A stretch of DNA of 37,190 bases from an uncultured Pelagibacteraceae bacterium (GCA_902588855.1 CACIQS010000007.1:1-37190), one strand, 5' to 3'. Positions 1-11,156 are shown, numbered from the stretch's first letter. Program-made: numbers and translations. The notes: generated from the letters alone by a model not told the origin.

Positions 1-312
<312 letters not shown>

Positions 313-341
313 AAAAATCACCTAAAAATTGCAGTTTTAGT

Positions 342-369
342 TTGACAATAGCTCATTAATAAGTATTTT
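342..369 (+). promoter_or_regulatory. candidate sigma70-type promoter upstream of rpsL
   Basis: TTGACA (342-347), 16-nt spacer, TATTTT (364-369) in the rpoC-rpsL intergenic region. Pattern only. Confidence 0.35.
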
Positions 370-443
370 GGCGATGTTTTTGGTTGGAATGTAGTGCTCT
401 CGAGGTACTAAACGCTGCCACAAAATAACCTGTCAGTTATTTT
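369..443 (+). promoter_or_regulatory. candidate structured leader of rpsL operon
   Basis: TGGC(369-372)/GCCA(417-420) enclosing AGTGCT(393-398)-CTCGA-GGTACT(404-409), then AAAATAAC(422-429)-CTGTCA-GTTATTTT(436-443). Relatively GC-rich island in an AT-rich noncoding stretch. Confidence 0.4.
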
Positions 444-479
444 CATCTCAAAAATAAACTAATTAATTTTTAAAAAATT

Positions 480-851
480 ATGCCAACTATTAATCAGTTG
501 TTAAGAAAAAAAAGAGTTAAACAAGTTTCTAGAAACAAAGTTCCTGCTTTACAAAAGCAACCTTTGAAAAGAGGTGTTTGTGTTAAAGTTTATACAACCA
601 CTCCAAAAAAACCAAACTCCGCATTAAGAAAAGTTGCAAGAGTTAGATTGTCAAACGGTTTTGAAGTAACTGCTTATATTCCAGGTGAAGGTCATAATTT
701 ACAAGAACACTCAGTAGTTCTAATTAGAGGTGGTAGGGTTAAGGATTTACCTGGTGTCAGATATCATATTTTAAGAGGAAATTTAGATACACAAGGTGTT
801 GCTAATAGAAAACAAAGAAGATCTTTGTACGGAACCAAAAAAGGTAAATAA
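480..851 (+). CDS. rpsL: 30S ribosomal protein S12
   Basis: [12 protein letters not shown]...[25 protein letters not shown]...[17 protein letters not shown]. Confidence 0.98.
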   Translation: MPTINQLLRKKRVKQVSRNKVPALQKQPLKRGVCVKVYTTTPKKPNSALRKVARVRLSNGFEVTAYIPGEGHNLQEHSVVLIRGGRVKDLPGVRYHILRGNLDTQGVANRKQRRSLYGTKKGK

Positions 852-1322
852 TGTCTAGAAAAAAAACTCAACCTAAAAAAAATGTAGTTCCTGATCCAAA
901 ATTTAATTCGACTATAATTCCAAAATTGATCAACAATATTATGTATGATGGTAAAAGAGGTATTGCTGCAAAAATAGTTTATGAAGCAATTGAAAAAATA
1001 AAAAACAAAAACTAAAGATGAACCTATAAACATTTTTAATGAAGCAATTAACAATATCAAACCAACTGTAGAAGTCAGATCACGAAGAGTTGGTGGTGCA
1101 ACTTATCAAGTACCTGTCGAAGTTAAAAGTAAAAGAGCTCAAGCACTTGCAATAAGATGGCTAGTTGATTCAGCAAGAAAAAGAAAAGATAAACACATGT
1201 CAGATAAAATTTTTAACGAACTGTATGATGCTTATGAAAAAAAAGGTGCAGCAGTAAAAAAACGAGAGGATGTTCATAAGATGGCAGAGTCTAATAAGGC
1301 ATTTGCTCATTTTAGATGGTAA
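851..1322 (+). pseudogene. rpsG: 30S ribosomal protein S7, interrupted by a +1-nt indel (frame 1: 851-1015; frame 2 resumes at 1011-1322); probable sequencing error or real frameshift
   Basis: Frame 1 [53 protein letters not shown](N*); the shifted frame continues [103 protein letters not shown]. Removing one A gives a 156-aa S7. Confidence 0.93.
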
Positions 1323-1328
1323 AAAATT

Positions 1329-3407
1329 ATGGCTAGAACTCATACATTAGATAAATATAGAAACATTGGGATCATGGCCCATATAGATGCTGGTAAAACA
1401 ACTACCACAGAAAGAATTTTATATTATACAGGAAAAAGTCATAAAATTGGTGAAGTGCATGATGGTGCTGCAACAATGGATTGGATGGAGCAAGAACAAG
1501 AAAGAGGAATCACAATTACTTCTGCAGCAACAACTTGTTTCTGGAATGACCACAGAGTTAATATAATTGATACTCCAGGCCATGTAGATTTTACAATTGA
1601 AGTGGAAAGATCTTTAAAAGTATTAGATGGTGCTGTGGCTGTATTTGATGGAGTTGCTGGTGTAGAGCCTCAATCTGAGACAGTATGGAGACAAGCAGAC
1701 AAATATAAAGTTCCGAGAATTTGTTTTGTAAATAAACTTGATAGAACTGGTGCAGATTTCTTTAGATGTGTTGATATGATCAGAGATAGATTGGGTGCTA
1801 AACCATTAGTTTTACAAGTACCTATCGGAATTGAAGCTTCTTTAACTGGTGTTGTTGACCTAGTTAAAATGAAAGCTCAAGTATGGAAAAATGAAGCACT
1901 AGGCGCAGAATGGGAATATAAAGATATACCTGATGATTTAAAAGAAATTTCAGAAAAATACAGAACTGAATTAATTGAGTCTGCAGTTGAGCAAGACGAA
2001 AAGTTAATGGAAGCGTATTTAAACGGTGATGAAATTAAAGAGGATGATTTAGTTAAATGTATCAGAAAAGGAACTTTAAATTTTAGCTTTGTTCCTGTTT
2101 TAACTGGTTCAGCTTTTAAAAATAAAGGTGTTCAACCTTTATTAGATGCTGTTATTAATTACCTTCCAAGTCCAGTAGATATAGGGTCTATTAAAGGAAC
2201 TAAAGTTGGTTCAGACGATGAAATTGAAATGAAATTTGAGGACGGATCATCTTTTTCAGGATTAGCATTTAAAGTTGCAAATGATCCTTTTGTTGGTTCA
2301 TTAACTTTTGTCAGAATTTATTCTGGTACAATTAAATCTGGTACAGCTGTGTACAATTCTTCATCAGATAAAGAAGAAAGAGTTGGTCGTATGCTTTTAA
2401 TGCATGCAAACTCTAGAGAAGATATTAAAGAAGCAAATGCAGGTGATATTGTTTCTTTGGCAGGTTTAAAAAATACAATGACAGGTCATACTTTGTGTGA
2501 CAAAGAAAATCCTGTTTTATTAGAGCCAATGGAATTCCCTGAACCAGTAATTGAAATTGCGGTTGAGCCTAAAACAAAAGGTGACCAAGAAAAAATGGGT
2601 GAAGCTTTAGCAAGATTAGCTAAAGAAGATCCATCATTTAGAGTATCATCTGACGAAGAATCTGGTCAAACAATCATCAAAGGAATGGGTGAGCTTCACT
2701 TAGATATTATTGTTGATCGTATGAAAAGAGAATTTAAAGTTGAGGCAAATGTTGGTGCTCCACAAGTTGCTTACAGAGAAACAATAGAAAAATCAGCTGA
2801 ATATGAATACATACACAAAAAACAAAGTGGTGGTGCTGGTCAATTTGCTAAAGTGAAATTATTTGTTGAACCTCAAGAACCAGGAAAGGGTAGAGAGGTT
2901 GAAAGTGCTATTAAGGGTGGAGCTATTCCAAAAGAATTTATCCCTGGTGTTGAAAAAGGTATTGAGACAGTTTCGGATAGTGGGATATTAGCAGGGTTTC
3001 CTATGATTGATTACAAAGTAACGATTGTTGACGGTTTGCATCATGATGTAGACTCAAGTGTTCTAGCATTTGAGCTTGCCAGCAGAGCATGTTTTAAAGA
3101 AGCTTGTACTCAAGGTGGATTAAAGCTTTTAGAGCCTATTATGAGAGTGGAAGTTGTTACCCCAGAAGATTATATGGGGGATGTAATTGGTGATTTAAAC
3201 AGCAGAAGAGGCCAAATTAGCACTCAAGAGCAAAGAGGTAACGCAACTGTAATCACGGCAATGGTTCCTTTGGCAAATATGTTTGGGTACATAAATAATC
3301 TTAGATCAATGTCTCAGGGAAGAGCACAATATTCAATGTTCTTTGATCATTATTCTAAAGTTCCACAAAACGTTCAAGACGAAGTAACTAAAAAGGTAGC
3401 AGGTTAA
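1329..3407 (+). CDS. fusA: translation elongation factor G
   Basis: [58 protein letters not shown]; 692 aa. Confidence 0.98.
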   Translation: MARTHTLDKYRNIGIMAHIDAGKTTTTERILYYTGKSHKIGEVHDGAATMDWMEQEQERGITITSAATTCFWNDHRVNIIDTPGHVDFTIEVERSLKVLDGAVAVFDGVAGVEPQSETVWRQADKYKVPRICFVNKLDRTGADFFRCVDMIRDRLGAKPLVLQVPIGIEASLTGVVDLVKMKAQVWKNEALGAEWEYKDIPDDLKEISEKYRTELIESAVEQDEKLMEAYLNGDEIKEDDLVKCIRKGTLNFSFVPVLTGSAFKNKGVQPLLDAVINYLPSPVDIGSIKGTKVGSDDEIEMKFEDGSSFSGLAFKVANDPFVGSLTFVRIYSGTIKSGTAVYNSSSDKEERVGRMLLMHANSREDIKEANAGDIVSLAGLKNTMTGHTLCDKENPVLLEPMEFPEPVIEIAVEPKTKGDQEKMGEALARLAKEDPSFRVSSDEESGQTIIKGMGELHLDIIVDRMKREFKVEANVGAPQVAYRETIEKSAEYEYIHKKQSGGAGQFAKVKLFVEPQEPGKGREVESAIKGGAIPKEFIPGVEKGIETVSDSGILAGFPMIDYKVTIVDGLHHDVDSSVLAFELASRACFKEACTQGGLKLLEPIMRVEVVTPEDYMGDVIGDLNSRRGQISTQEQRGNATVITAMVPLANMFGYINNLRSMSQGRAQYSMFFDHYSKVPQNVQDEVTKKVAG

Positions 3408-3715
3408 TGGAAAAACAAAACATTAGAATAAAATTAAGAGCATACGACAATAAAGTTCTGGATGCTTCTACTGAAGAAATAGTTAATACAGTTAAAAGAA
3501 CTGGAGCTACTATAAAGGGTCCAATACCACTTCCAACAAGAATTGAGAGATATACAGTTTTAAGATCTCCACATATAGATAAAAAAAGCAGAGAGCAATT
3601 TGAGTCAAGAACTCACAAAAGATTAATTGATATTATAGAACCAACACCACAAACAGTAGAAGCTTTAATGAAATTAGACTTAGCTTCAGGTGTAGATGTG
3701 GAGATAAAAATTTAA
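3407..3715 (+). CDS. rpsJ: 30S ribosomal protein S10
   Basis: [71 protein letters not shown]. Confidence 0.98.
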   Translation: MEKQNIRIKLRAYDNKVLDASTEEIVNTVKRTGATIKGPIPLPTRIERYTVLRSPHIDKKSREQFESRTHKRLIDIIEPTPQTVEALMKLDLASGVDVEIKI

Positions 3716-3717
3716 TT

Positions 3718-4428
3718 ATGAGCGAGATAGCTTTATTAGGTAAGAAAATTGGTATGACTAGAGAATTTTATAAATCTGGTCAATTAGTGCCTGTTACAGT
3801 TCTTAAAGTTGAAAAAGCTAGAGTTATTCAAGTAATTGAAGAAGAAAAAAGAGGTTATAAAGCTGTTCAACTTGGATATGGAAAAATAAAAAATTCAAAA
3901 TTAACAAAAGCAATGAAAGGTGTTTTTGCAAAGAAAAACACTGAAGCGAAAAAAAAACTAAAAGAATTTAGAGTGAATGATACTTCTGCATATAAAGAAG
4001 GTAATGAGTTTGGTTTAGAAATTTTCAAAGATATAAAATTTGTAGACACAAGATCAAAAACAATTGGTAAAGGTTTTGCTGGTGCAATGAAGAGACATAA
4101 TTTTGGTGGCTTAAGAGCCAGCCACGGTGTTTCAATTTCTCATAGAGCTCATGGTTCAACAGGACATAGTCAAGATCCAGGTAAAGTTTTTAAAGGAAAA
4201 AAAATGGCTGGTCATATGGGTGATAAGTTAAGAACAATGCAAAATATCGAAATAATAAAAACAGATTTAGAAAATGAGTTACTTTATTTAAAGGGATCTA
4301 TACCAGGATCAAAAAATACTGAAGTCATGGTTAAACAATCAGTTAAAAATTTAAATAAAATGACAATCACTGAAAAACAAGCTGCTGTTGAGGAAGCAAA
4401 AAAAACACCAGATAAGAAGAAAAAATAA
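3718..4428 (+). CDS. rplC: 50S ribosomal protein L3
   Basis: LGKKIGMTREF...FAGAMKRHNFGGLRASHGVSISHRAHGSTGHSQDPGKVFKGKKMAGHMG. Confidence 0.97.
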   Translation: MSEIALLGKKIGMTREFYKSGQLVPVTVLKVEKARVIQVIEEEKRGYKAVQLGYGKIKNSKLTKAMKGVFAKKNTEAKKKLKEFRVNDTSAYKEGNEFGLEIFKDIKFVDTRSKTIGKGFAGAMKRHNFGGLRASHGVSISHRAHGSTGHSQDPGKVFKGKKMAGHMGDKLRTMQNIEIIKTDLENELLYLKGSIPGSKNTEVMVKQSVKNLNKMTITEKQAAVEEAKKTPDKKKK

Positions 4429-5051
4429 TGAAATTAGATAAAATTAGCATAGACGGAAAAAAAGATACTATTGAAGTGTTAGATAAAATATTTTCTGCAA
4501 AAATTAATCAAAAGTTAGTTGCCAGTGTTTTGTACAAAACAAACTCAAATTACAAAGGCAGACACGCCAAAACTAAACAACAAAATGAAGTAAAGGGCCC
4601 AACATCAAAAATTTATGCACAAAAAGGAACTGGTGGAGCAAGACACGCTAGTAGAAAAGCTCCTATTTTTGTTGGTGGTGGTATAGCTCATGGTCCAAAA
4701 GGTGAATTAGCTTACAAAAAAAGAAAGTTGAATAAAAATGAAAAGAAACAAAGTGTTGCTTCTTTAATTACTGAAAAAAATAATAATAAGAACTTATTAA
4801 TTTTAAATGATTTTAATTCTGAAATTAAAAAAACAAAAGAAATGAATTCAATAATTCACAAACTAGAGATTTCTAATTCATTAATTATTCTTGATAAAAA
4901 TTCAAAAGATAAAATAGAAAAATCTGTAAGAAATATTCCAAACGTAAAAGTTACTGATGTAAATCATTTTAGCGCATATGATATTATTAAATTTAAGAAA
5001 GTAGTTTTTACCGAAAGTTCAGTAAAAGAATTGGAGAAAAGGTATTCTTAA
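4428..5051 (+). CDS. rplD: 50S ribosomal protein L4
   Basis: KIYAQKGTGGARHASRKAPIFVGGGIAHGPK; position in S10 operon. Confidence 0.96.
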   Translation: MKLDKISIDGKKDTIEVLDKIFSAKINQKLVASVLYKTNSNYKGRHAKTKQQNEVKGPTSKIYAQKGTGGARHASRKAPIFVGGGIAHGPKGELAYKKRKLNKNEKKQSVASLITEKNNNKNLLILNDFNSEIKKTKEMNSIIHKLEISNSLIILDKNSKDKIEKSVRNIPNVKVTDVNHFSAYDIIKFKKVVFTESSVKELEKRYS

Positions 5052-5052
5052 T

Positions 5053-5346
5053 ATGGATAAAATTCATTTATTCGACAAAATTCTTTTCCCAGTTGTAACT
5101 GAGAAATCAACAAACTTATCAGAATTGAATAAAATTACTTTCAAGGTTCCTGATGGTGCTAATAAAAAAAATCTGAAAAAAAATATTGAAAAAATTTTTA
5201 AGGTTAATGTCACTAAAATTAACATCATCAATAAACAAAATAGAACTAAACTCACTAGAGGTAAAAAAGTGAAAGTTTCAGGATACAAAAAAGCAATCAT
5301 AACTCTAAAAAAAGGTCAAAGCATTGATCTAACAACAGGAATTTAA
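5053..5346 (+). CDS. rplW: 50S ribosomal protein L23
   Basis: PVVTEKSTNLSELNKITFKVPDGANKKNLKKNIEKIFKVNVTKINI; synteny. Confidence 0.95.
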   Translation: MDKIHLFDKILFPVVTEKSTNLSELNKITFKVPDGANKKNLKKNIEKIFKVNVTKINIINKQNRTKLTRGKKVKVSGYKKAIITLKKGQSIDLTTGI

Positions 5347-5349
5347 TAA

Positions 5350-6189
5350 ATGGCATTAAAAACTTTTAAACCATATACAAAATCTACCAGAGGTACTATT
5401 TTAGTAGATAGAACAGGTCTATGGAAAGGTAAACCTTTTAAAACTCTTGTTTCTCCAAAAAATGCTATGAAGGGAAGAAATAATAATGGACACATCACTT
5501 CTATTAACAGAGCAGGTGGCCATAAGAAAATGTATAGACATGTTGATTTTTATAGAAAAAAATTTGACATGGAGGCTACTGTTGAAAGAATAGAATATGA
5601 TCCGAATAGATCTTGCTACATAATGTTGGTTAAATTTGAAGATGGAACACATTCGTATTTTTTAGCTCCTCAAAAAATTAAAGTCGGAGATAAGATTGAG
5701 AGTGGATCGAAAAAAGAAATTAAAATTGGAAATTGTATGCCGTTACAAGATATACCAGTTGGTATCAATATACATAACGTTGAAATTCAACCAGGTGGTG
5801 GTGGTAAAATAGCTAGAGCCGCTGGTTCTTCAGTTACGATTAGTGGATTAGATGGAAATTATAGTTTAATTAAATTAGCATCAGGTGAAGTACGTAAAAT
5901 AGACTCTAGAGCTTTAGCTACTATTGGAATTTTAAGTAATCCTGATCAAAAAAATATTAAAATTGGAAAAGCTGGTAGATCAAGATGGTTAGGAAGAAGA
6001 CCTCATACTAGAGGTGTTGTTAAAAATCCAGTAGATCACCCACATGGAGGTGGTGAAGGTAAGTCAGCAGGAGGAAGGCATCCGGTGTCTCCAACAGGAC
6101 AATCAGCAAAAGGTTTAAAAACTAGAGATAATAAGAGAACAGATAAATTTATAGTTAAGAGAAGAAATAAAAGAAAGGATACTAAGTAA
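5350..6189 (+). CDS. rplB: 50S ribosomal protein L2
   Basis: [21 protein letters not shown]...[42 protein letters not shown]. Confidence 0.98.
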   Translation: MALKTFKPYTKSTRGTILVDRTGLWKGKPFKTLVSPKNAMKGRNNNGHITSINRAGGHKKMYRHVDFYRKKFDMEATVERIEYDPNRSCYIMLVKFEDGTHSYFLAPQKIKVGDKIESGSKKEIKIGNCMPLQDIPVGINIHNVEIQPGGGGKIARAAGSSVTISGLDGNYSLIKLASGEVRKIDSRALATIGILSNPDQKNIKIGKAGRSRWLGRRPHTRGVVKNPVDHPHGGGEGKSAGGRHPVSPTGQSAKGLKTRDNKRTDKFIVKRRNKRKDTK

Positions 6190-6479
6190 TGGCTAGAGCT
6201 GTATGGAAAGGACCATTTGTTGAAGAAAGCTTGATGAAAAAAGTAGACAAGTACAAAGATGATCCTAAGAAAATTCCGATTAAAACATGGTCTAGAAAAT
6301 CCACTATTCTTCCAGATTTTGTAGGTGTAGCTTTTCAAATATATAACGGTAAAAAATTTATTCCAATAACAGTATCAGAGGATATGGTGGGTCATAAATT
6401 AGGAGAGTTTGCGCCAACAAGAACTTTCTTTGGACACACACCAGCTGATAAGAAAGCTAAACCAGCAGAGAAAAAATAA
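6189..6479 (+). CDS. rpsS: 30S ribosomal protein S19
   Basis: [18 protein letters not shown]...[48 protein letters not shown]. Confidence 0.97.
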   Translation: MARAVWKGPFVEESLMKKVDKYKDDPKKIPIKTWSRKSTILPDFVGVAFQIYNGKKFIPITVSEDMVGHKLGEFAPTRTFFGHTPADKKAKPAEKK

Positions 6480-6481
6480 TT

Positions 6482-6880
6482 ATGGGCAAGAAAAAGAAAA
6501 TTGATAAAAACAACGAAAAGACTGTAAAGTCTATAAATAATGGAATTAGATCTAGCGTAAGAAAGATTAATCCAATTTTAAAAAGTATTGTTGGTAAAAA
6601 GGTTGATGTAGCTATTAGAGATCTACAGTTTTCGGAAAAAAGAGTTACCAGAGATATTAGAAAAACAATTAGCTCAGCTGTTGCAAACGCTGAAAATAAC
6701 TTTCAATATGATATTGACAATTTAATTGTCAAAGAAGCGTATTGTGGAAAAAAAATTGTTATGAAAAGATTTAGACCAAGAGCAAAAGGTAGAGCGGCAC
6801 CAATTTTAAAACCTTGGTCAACAGTAACTATAATTTTATCAGAGGCAAAACAAATGGAGAAACATGGGACAAAAGGTTAA
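6482..6880 (+). CDS. rplV: 50S ribosomal protein L22
   Basis: RKINPILKSIVGKKVDVAIRDLQFSEKR...FRPRAKGRAAPILKPWSTVTIIL; synteny. Confidence 0.95.
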   Translation: MGKKKKIDKNNEKTVKSINNGIRSSVRKINPILKSIVGKKVDVAIRDLQFSEKRVTRDIRKTISSAVANAENNFQYDIDNLIVKEAYCGKKIVMKRFRPRAKGRAAPILKPWSTVTIILSEAKQMEKHGTKG

Positions 6881-7544
6881 TCCTGTAGGTTTTAGATTGG
6901 GTGTAAACAGAGGTTGGGACTCTGTTTGGTATGCTAAGAAAAAAGATTTTGGCAACTATCTAATTGAAGATTTTAAAATTAGAGACTACATCAAGAAAAA
7001 TGTAATTAATTCAGGTGTATCTAAAGTGATGATAGAGAGAACATCAAACAAATGCTACGTTACAATTTACACATCTAGACCTGGATTTGTAATTGGTAAA
7101 AAAGGTAGTGATATTGATAAAATAAAAAATAACTTATCAAAATTTACGACAAATGAAGTCAACTTAAATATCAAAGAGGTTAAAAAACCTGAAACAAATG
7201 CATATTTAGTTGCTGAAAATATTGCACAACAGTTAGTAAAAAGAATTTCATACAGAAGAGCCATGAAAAGAGCTATGCAATCATGTATTAGATTAGGTGC
7301 TAAAGGGATTAAAGTCTCAGTTAGTGGAAGATTAGGTGGTAATGAGATCGCTAGAACTGAATGGTTGAGAGATGGTAGTATACCATCACACACTTTAAGA
7401 GCAGATATTGATTATGCAGAAGCGGAAGCTCTTACAACATATGGAATTATTGGAATTAAGGTTTGGATTTATAAGGGTGAAGTTTTTGCAAGAGAATTTA
7501 GTCAGGAAACAAACAAAGTAACCCCAAAGGAAGGTAAAGAATAA
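6864..7544 (+). CDS. rpsC: 30S ribosomal protein S3
   Basis: [24 protein letters not shown]...[13 protein letters not shown]...[30 protein letters not shown]. Confidence 0.98.
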   Translation: MGQKVNPVGFRLGVNRGWDSVWYAKKKDFGNYLIEDFKIRDYIKKNVINSGVSKVMIERTSNKCYVTIYTSRPGFVIGKKGSDIDKIKNNLSKFTTNEVNLNIKEVKKPETNAYLVAENIAQQLVKRISYRRAMKRAMQSCIRLGAKGIKVSVSGRLGGNEIARTEWLRDGSIPSHTLRADIDYAEAEALTTYGIIGIKVWIYKGEVFAREFSQETNKVTPKEGKE

Positions 7545-7954
7545 TGCTTCAGCCAGTAAGAACTAAATGGAGAAAGGCTCATAAAGGAAGAATTCATGGT
7601 AATGCTAGTAGAGCAAGCAATATTAATTATGGTGCATATGCTTTAAAAGCATTACAGCCTGAAAGAGTTACTGGAAAACAAATTGAAGCTGCTAGGGTTG
7701 CTTTAACTAGACACATGAAAAGACAAGGAAGAGTATGGACAAGAGTTTTTCCAAATATTCCAGTTTCTAAAAAACCAATTGAAGTTAGAATGGGTAAAGG
7801 AAAAGGATCACCAGAATATTTTGCTTGTAGAGTAAAACCTGGAAGAATTTTATTTGAAGTTGATGGTGTTTCTGAACAAATTGCTAAAGAGGCACTTTAT
7901 AAAGCTTCAGCAAAGTTACCAATAAAAACAAAGACAATAAAGAGATTTGCATAA
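7544..7954 (+). CDS. rplP: 50S ribosomal protein L16
   Basis: [19 protein letters not shown]...[43 protein letters not shown]. Confidence 0.98.
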   Translation: MLQPVRTKWRKAHKGRIHGNASRASNINYGAYALKALQPERVTGKQIEAARVALTRHMKRQGRVWTRVFPNIPVSKKPIEVRMGKGKGSPEYFACRVKPGRILFEVDGVSEQIAKEALYKASAKLPIKTKTIKRFA

Positions 7955-8146
7955 ATGAAAAAACAAGAGATTAAAAAATTAAGCAAAGATGAAGTTATCA
8001 AAAATATTGATAAGCTTAAAAAAGACTTATTTAATTTTCGATTTCAAAAAATGAATTCTCAAATAACTAATCCTGCAAAAATTGGAGAAACAAGAAAAAC
8101 AATTGCAAGGTTGAAAACATTTTTAAAAGGAAAATCAAATGCCTAA
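7955..8146 (+). CDS. rpmC: 50S ribosomal protein L29
   Basis: 63 aa; LKKDLFNFRFQKMNSQITNPAKIGETRKTIARLKTFL; synteny. Confidence 0.95.
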   Translation: MKKQEIKKLSKDEVIKNIDKLKKDLFNFRFQKMNSQITNPAKIGETRKTIARLKTFLKGKSNA

Positions 8147-8375
8147 AAAAATATTAACAGGAGTGGTGATAAGCGACAAACCTAATAAAACAGTTACAGT
8201 TATGGTAGAGAGAAAATATTCGCACCCTGTATTGAAAAAAGTCATTAGAGTCAGAAAAAATTACAATGCTCATGATGAAAATAATACATTTAAAACAGGT
8301 GATAAAGTTTCGATTATTGAAAGTAAACCATTTTCAAAAAATAAAAAATTTCAAGTTATGGAGAATAATAAATAA
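8139..8375 (+). CDS. rpsQ: 30S ribosomal protein S17
   Basis: [44 protein letters not shown]; synteny. Confidence 0.96.
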   Translation: MPKKILTGVVISDKPNKTVTVMVERKYSHPVLKKVIRVRKNYNAHDENNTFKTGDKVSIIESKPFSKNKKFQVMENNK

Positions 8376-8743
8376 TGATTGGTGTACAGACAGAATTACA
8401 AGTTGCTGACAACACTGGTGCAAAAAAAATAGAATGTATCAAAGTATTGGGTGGATCTAAGAGAAGATATGCCAGCATTGGAGACACAATTGTAATTGCT
8501 GTGAAAGAAGCTATCCCCAAGGGTAAAGTAAAAAAAGGAACTGTTCACAAAGCTGTAGTAGTAAGAGTTAAAAAAGGAATACACAGAAATGATGGATCAA
8601 AAGTTAAATTTGATAACAATGCTGCAGTATTAGTTGACGATAAAGGTGAGCCAGTTGGTACTAGAATATTTGGCCCTGTTACTAGAGAATTAAGGAGCAG
8701 AGGACAAATGAAAATAATTTCACTAGCACCGGAGGTTTTATAA
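8375..8743 (+). CDS. rplN: 50S ribosomal protein L14
   Basis: [37 protein letters not shown]...[13 protein letters not shown]. Confidence 0.98.
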   Translation: MIGVQTELQVADNTGAKKIECIKVLGGSKRRYASIGDTIVIAVKEAIPKGKVKKGTVHKAVVVRVKKGIHRNDGSKVKFDNNAAVLVDDKGEPVGTRIFGPVTRELRSRGQMKIISLAPEVL

Positions 8744-8744
8744 A

Positions 8745-8990
8745 ATGATTAAAAAAGGCTTAAAAGTAAGAGTGTTAACTGGAAAAGATAAAAAAAAAGA
8801 AGGTGAAGTTATTGAAATAGACAGAGCGAACAATAGAGCCAAAGTAAAAGAAATTAATATGGTTAAAAAACACGTTAAAACAACAAAAGAGAAAAAAGGT
8901 GGTATTTTTTCAAAAGAAAGTTTTATTCATTTATCAAATTTAAAATTAATAGATGAAAAAGCAGAAAAGAAAAAAGAGGCTAAGAAATAA
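8745..8990 (+). CDS. rplX: 50S ribosomal protein L24
   Basis: [45 protein letters not shown] motif; synteny. Confidence 0.95.
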   Translation: MIKKGLKVRVLTGKDKKKEGEVIEIDRANNRAKVKEINMVKKHVKTTKEKKGGIFSKESFIHLSNLKLIDEKAEKKKEAKK

Positions 8991-9544
8991 TGACTCCAAG
9001 ATTAAAAGAAATTTTTAATAAAGAAATACAACCAGCTTTAAAAGATCAATTTGGATTCAAAAATATTTATATGACACCAAGAATTGAGAAAATTGTTTTG
9101 AATATGGGTCTTGGTTTAGATGCTTCAGACTCTAAAATCCTTAAATCATGTGAAGAAGATATGGCAAAGATAACTGGTCAAAAACCAGTAACTACAAAAT
9201 TTAAAAAATCTGTAGCTAACTTTAAAACAAGAAAAGGATCAAATGCAGGTTTAAAAGTAACATTAAGAAAAAACAAAATGTATGAATTTTTAGATAGATT
9301 GGTAAATATTGCTCTTCCAAGAATTAAAGATTTTAGAGGATTATCACCGAAAGGTTTTGACAAATTTGGAAATTATACTTTTGGTATAAAGGAGCATATC
9401 ATATTCCCCGAGGTTAGTTTTGATAGGGCTGATAAAGTTAGAGGCTTAGATATTGTTATTGTTATAAAAGCTATTAACAAAGAGCACAGCTTTGCATTAT
9501 TAGAAAAAATGAATTTTCCGTTTATTAAAAAAGGAGACAATTAA
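8990..9544 (+). CDS. rplE: 50S ribosomal protein L5
   Basis: [12 protein letters not shown]...[23 protein letters not shown]...[32 protein letters not shown]. Confidence 0.98.
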   Translation: MTPRLKEIFNKEIQPALKDQFGFKNIYMTPRIEKIVLNMGLGLDASDSKILKSCEEDMAKITGQKPVTTKFKKSVANFKTRKGSNAGLKVTLRKNKMYEFLDRLVNIALPRIKDFRGLSPKGFDKFGNYTFGIKEHIIFPEVSFDRADKVRGLDIVIVIKAINKEHSFALLEKMNFPFIKKGDN

Positions 9545-9546
9545 AA

Positions 9547-9852
9547 ATGGCTAAACTTAGTGCTGTAAATAAAAACAAAAAAAGAATTAAACTTTCAGAC
9601 AAGATGTTCAAGAAAAGACAAAATTTGAAAAAAATAGTAATGGATAAAAAACTACCATTAGAAGAAAGATTTAAGGCGCAGCAAAAATTATCAAAGTTGC
9701 CAAGAAATTCAGCTAAAACAAGAGTGATGAACAGATGTGAGATAACAGGTAGACCACACGGCGTGTATAGAAAATTAAAAATATCAAGAATTGCTCTTAG
9801 ACAATTAGGATTACAAGGAAAAATACCTGGATTAGTTAAGTCGAGCTGGTAG
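9547..9852 (+). CDS. rpsN: 30S ribosomal protein S14 (long, zinc-free C-minus type)
   Basis: 101 aa; [51 protein letters not shown]; only one Cys, no CxxC pairs. Confidence 0.97.
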   Translation: MAKLSAVNKNKKRIKLSDKMFKKRQNLKKIVMDKKLPLEERFKAQQKLSKLPRNSAKTRVMNRCEITGRPHGVYRKLKISRIALRQLGLQGKIPGLVKSSW

Positions 9853-9863
9853 GAAGGAAAATT

Positions 9864-10259
9864 ATGAGTTTAAGTGACCCAATAGGAGATATGATAGCTA
9901 GAGTTAAGAACGCTCAAGCAAGAAATCATAAAAAAGTAGATCTGCCATCATCAAACTTTAAATCAAAAATTGCAGATATATTAAAAAATGAAGGTTTTAT
10001 AAAAGATTTTAAAATCAGTTCAGAGGATAATAAACCAACATTGTCTTTAGAACTTAAATATCACTCTGGTAACCCAGTTATCAGTGCATTTGAAAGAGTT
10101 TCTAAACCAGGAAGAAGAATTTTTTCTAGTGCAGAAGGTTTACCTAAGATTAATAACGGTCTTGGTATTGCAATAATATCTACACCAAAAGGTGTAATGA
10201 CTGATATTGACGCCAGAAAACAACGTGTTGGTGGTGAAATTATTTGTAAGGTATTTTAA
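9864..10259 (+). CDS. rpsH: 30S ribosomal protein S8
   Basis: DPIGDMIARVKNAQA...SKPGRRIFSSAEGLPKINNGLGIAIISTPKGVMTDIDARKQRVGGEIICKVF. Confidence 0.98.
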   Translation: MSLSDPIGDMIARVKNAQARNHKKVDLPSSNFKSKIADILKNEGFIKDFKISSEDNKPTLSLELKYHSGNPVISAFERVSKPGRRIFSSAEGLPKINNGLGIAIISTPKGVMTDIDARKQRVGGEIICKVF

Positions 10260-10798
10260 TGTCTAAAATTGGAAAAATAAATATATCAATCCCTGAAAAA
10301 GTTAAAGTAGCTTTAGCTGGCAATATTATAAATATAGAAGGGCCACTAGGAAAGAAATCAATAAATATTGATTTGGATATGTTTAATTTGGATATAAAAG
10401 AAGGAAAAGAGATTTCAATAAAACCAAAAAAAATTGACCAAAATTCTAAACGACTGTGGGGCATGAACAGAAGTTTAATTAATAATGCCGTAATTGGATC
10501 AAGCACTGGCTACGAAAAAGTCTTAGAACTTGTAGGTGTTGGATATAGAGCAGCATTAAAAGGAAATCAGCTAAATTTACAATTAGGCTACAGTCACGAT
10601 ATTGATTTTGATATTCCAGAAGGAATTAAAATTGCTGTAGAAAAACAAACTACACTTAAGATCACTGGATCTGACAAACAATTAGTTGGTGAAGTTGCAT
10701 CAAAAATTAAAACATTTAGAAAAATTGAGCCATATAAGGGTAAAGGTGTTAGAGAAAAAGGCCAATATGTACTTAAAAAAGAAGGTAAGAAAAAATAA
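10259..10798 (+). CDS. rplF: 50S ribosomal protein L6
   Basis: [27 protein letters not shown]...[24 protein letters not shown]. Confidence 0.97.
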   Translation: MSKIGKINISIPEKVKVALAGNIINIEGPLGKKSINIDLDMFNLDIKEGKEISIKPKKIDQNSKRLWGMNRSLINNAVIGSSTGYEKVLELVGVGYRAALKGNQLNLQLGYSHDIDFDIPEGIKIAVEKQTTLKITGSDKQLVGEVASKIKTFRKIEPYKGKGVREKGQYVLKKEGKKK

Positions 10799-11154
10799 TG
10801 AAACTAAACACTAGCATTAGGAAAAGATTTAGAGTTAGCAATAAAGTAAAAAAAGTTGCTCCAAAAGATAGATTTAGATTAAGTATTTCTAGATCTGCCA
10901 AAAATATTTCAGCTCAAATCATTGATGATACAAAAAAAGTAACTTTGTTATCAGCTTCATCTATTGAGAAAGATTTAAAATCATCTGATAAAATTAACAA
11001 AACAGAGTTGTCAAAATTAGTTGCTCAAAAGCTTGCTAAAAAAGCTCAGGAAAAAAATATTACAAAAATTTATTTTGATAGAGGATCTTATAAATATCAT
11101 GGTAGAATCAAAGCTTTTGCAGACACATTAAGAGAAAATGGGATGGAATTTTAA
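10798..11154 (+). CDS. rplR: 50S ribosomal protein L18
   Basis: [20 protein letters not shown]...[29 protein letters not shown]. Confidence 0.97.
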   Translation: MKLNTSIRKRFRVSNKVKKVAPKDRFRLSISRSAKNISAQIIDDTKKVTLLSASSIEKDLKSSDKINKTELSKLVAQKLAKKAQEKNITKIYFDRGSYKYHGRIKAFADTLRENGMEF

Positions 11155-11156
11155 TT

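Noticed and set aside
422-443. Rho-independent terminator after rpoC
   Set aside because: The 8-bp stem is almost entirely A-T and is followed by CATCTCAAAAAT rather than a clean T-run; a leader element is a better fit.
764-1060. Minus-strand 98-aa ORF opposite rpsL/rpsG
   Set aside because: Low-complexity Phe/Tyr/Ser-rich translation opposite conserved ribosomal genes; it stands out only because the rpsG frame is broken here.
3867-4049. Minus-strand ORF opposite rplC, and similar antisense ORFs (e.g. 5064-5300, 6036-6338, 7067-7393, 15143-15379)
   Set aside because: They lie wholly opposite strongly conserved ribosomal/RNAP genes and have hydrophobic F/L/S-rich translations expected from antisense of Lys-rich AT-rich genes; no family motif recognised.
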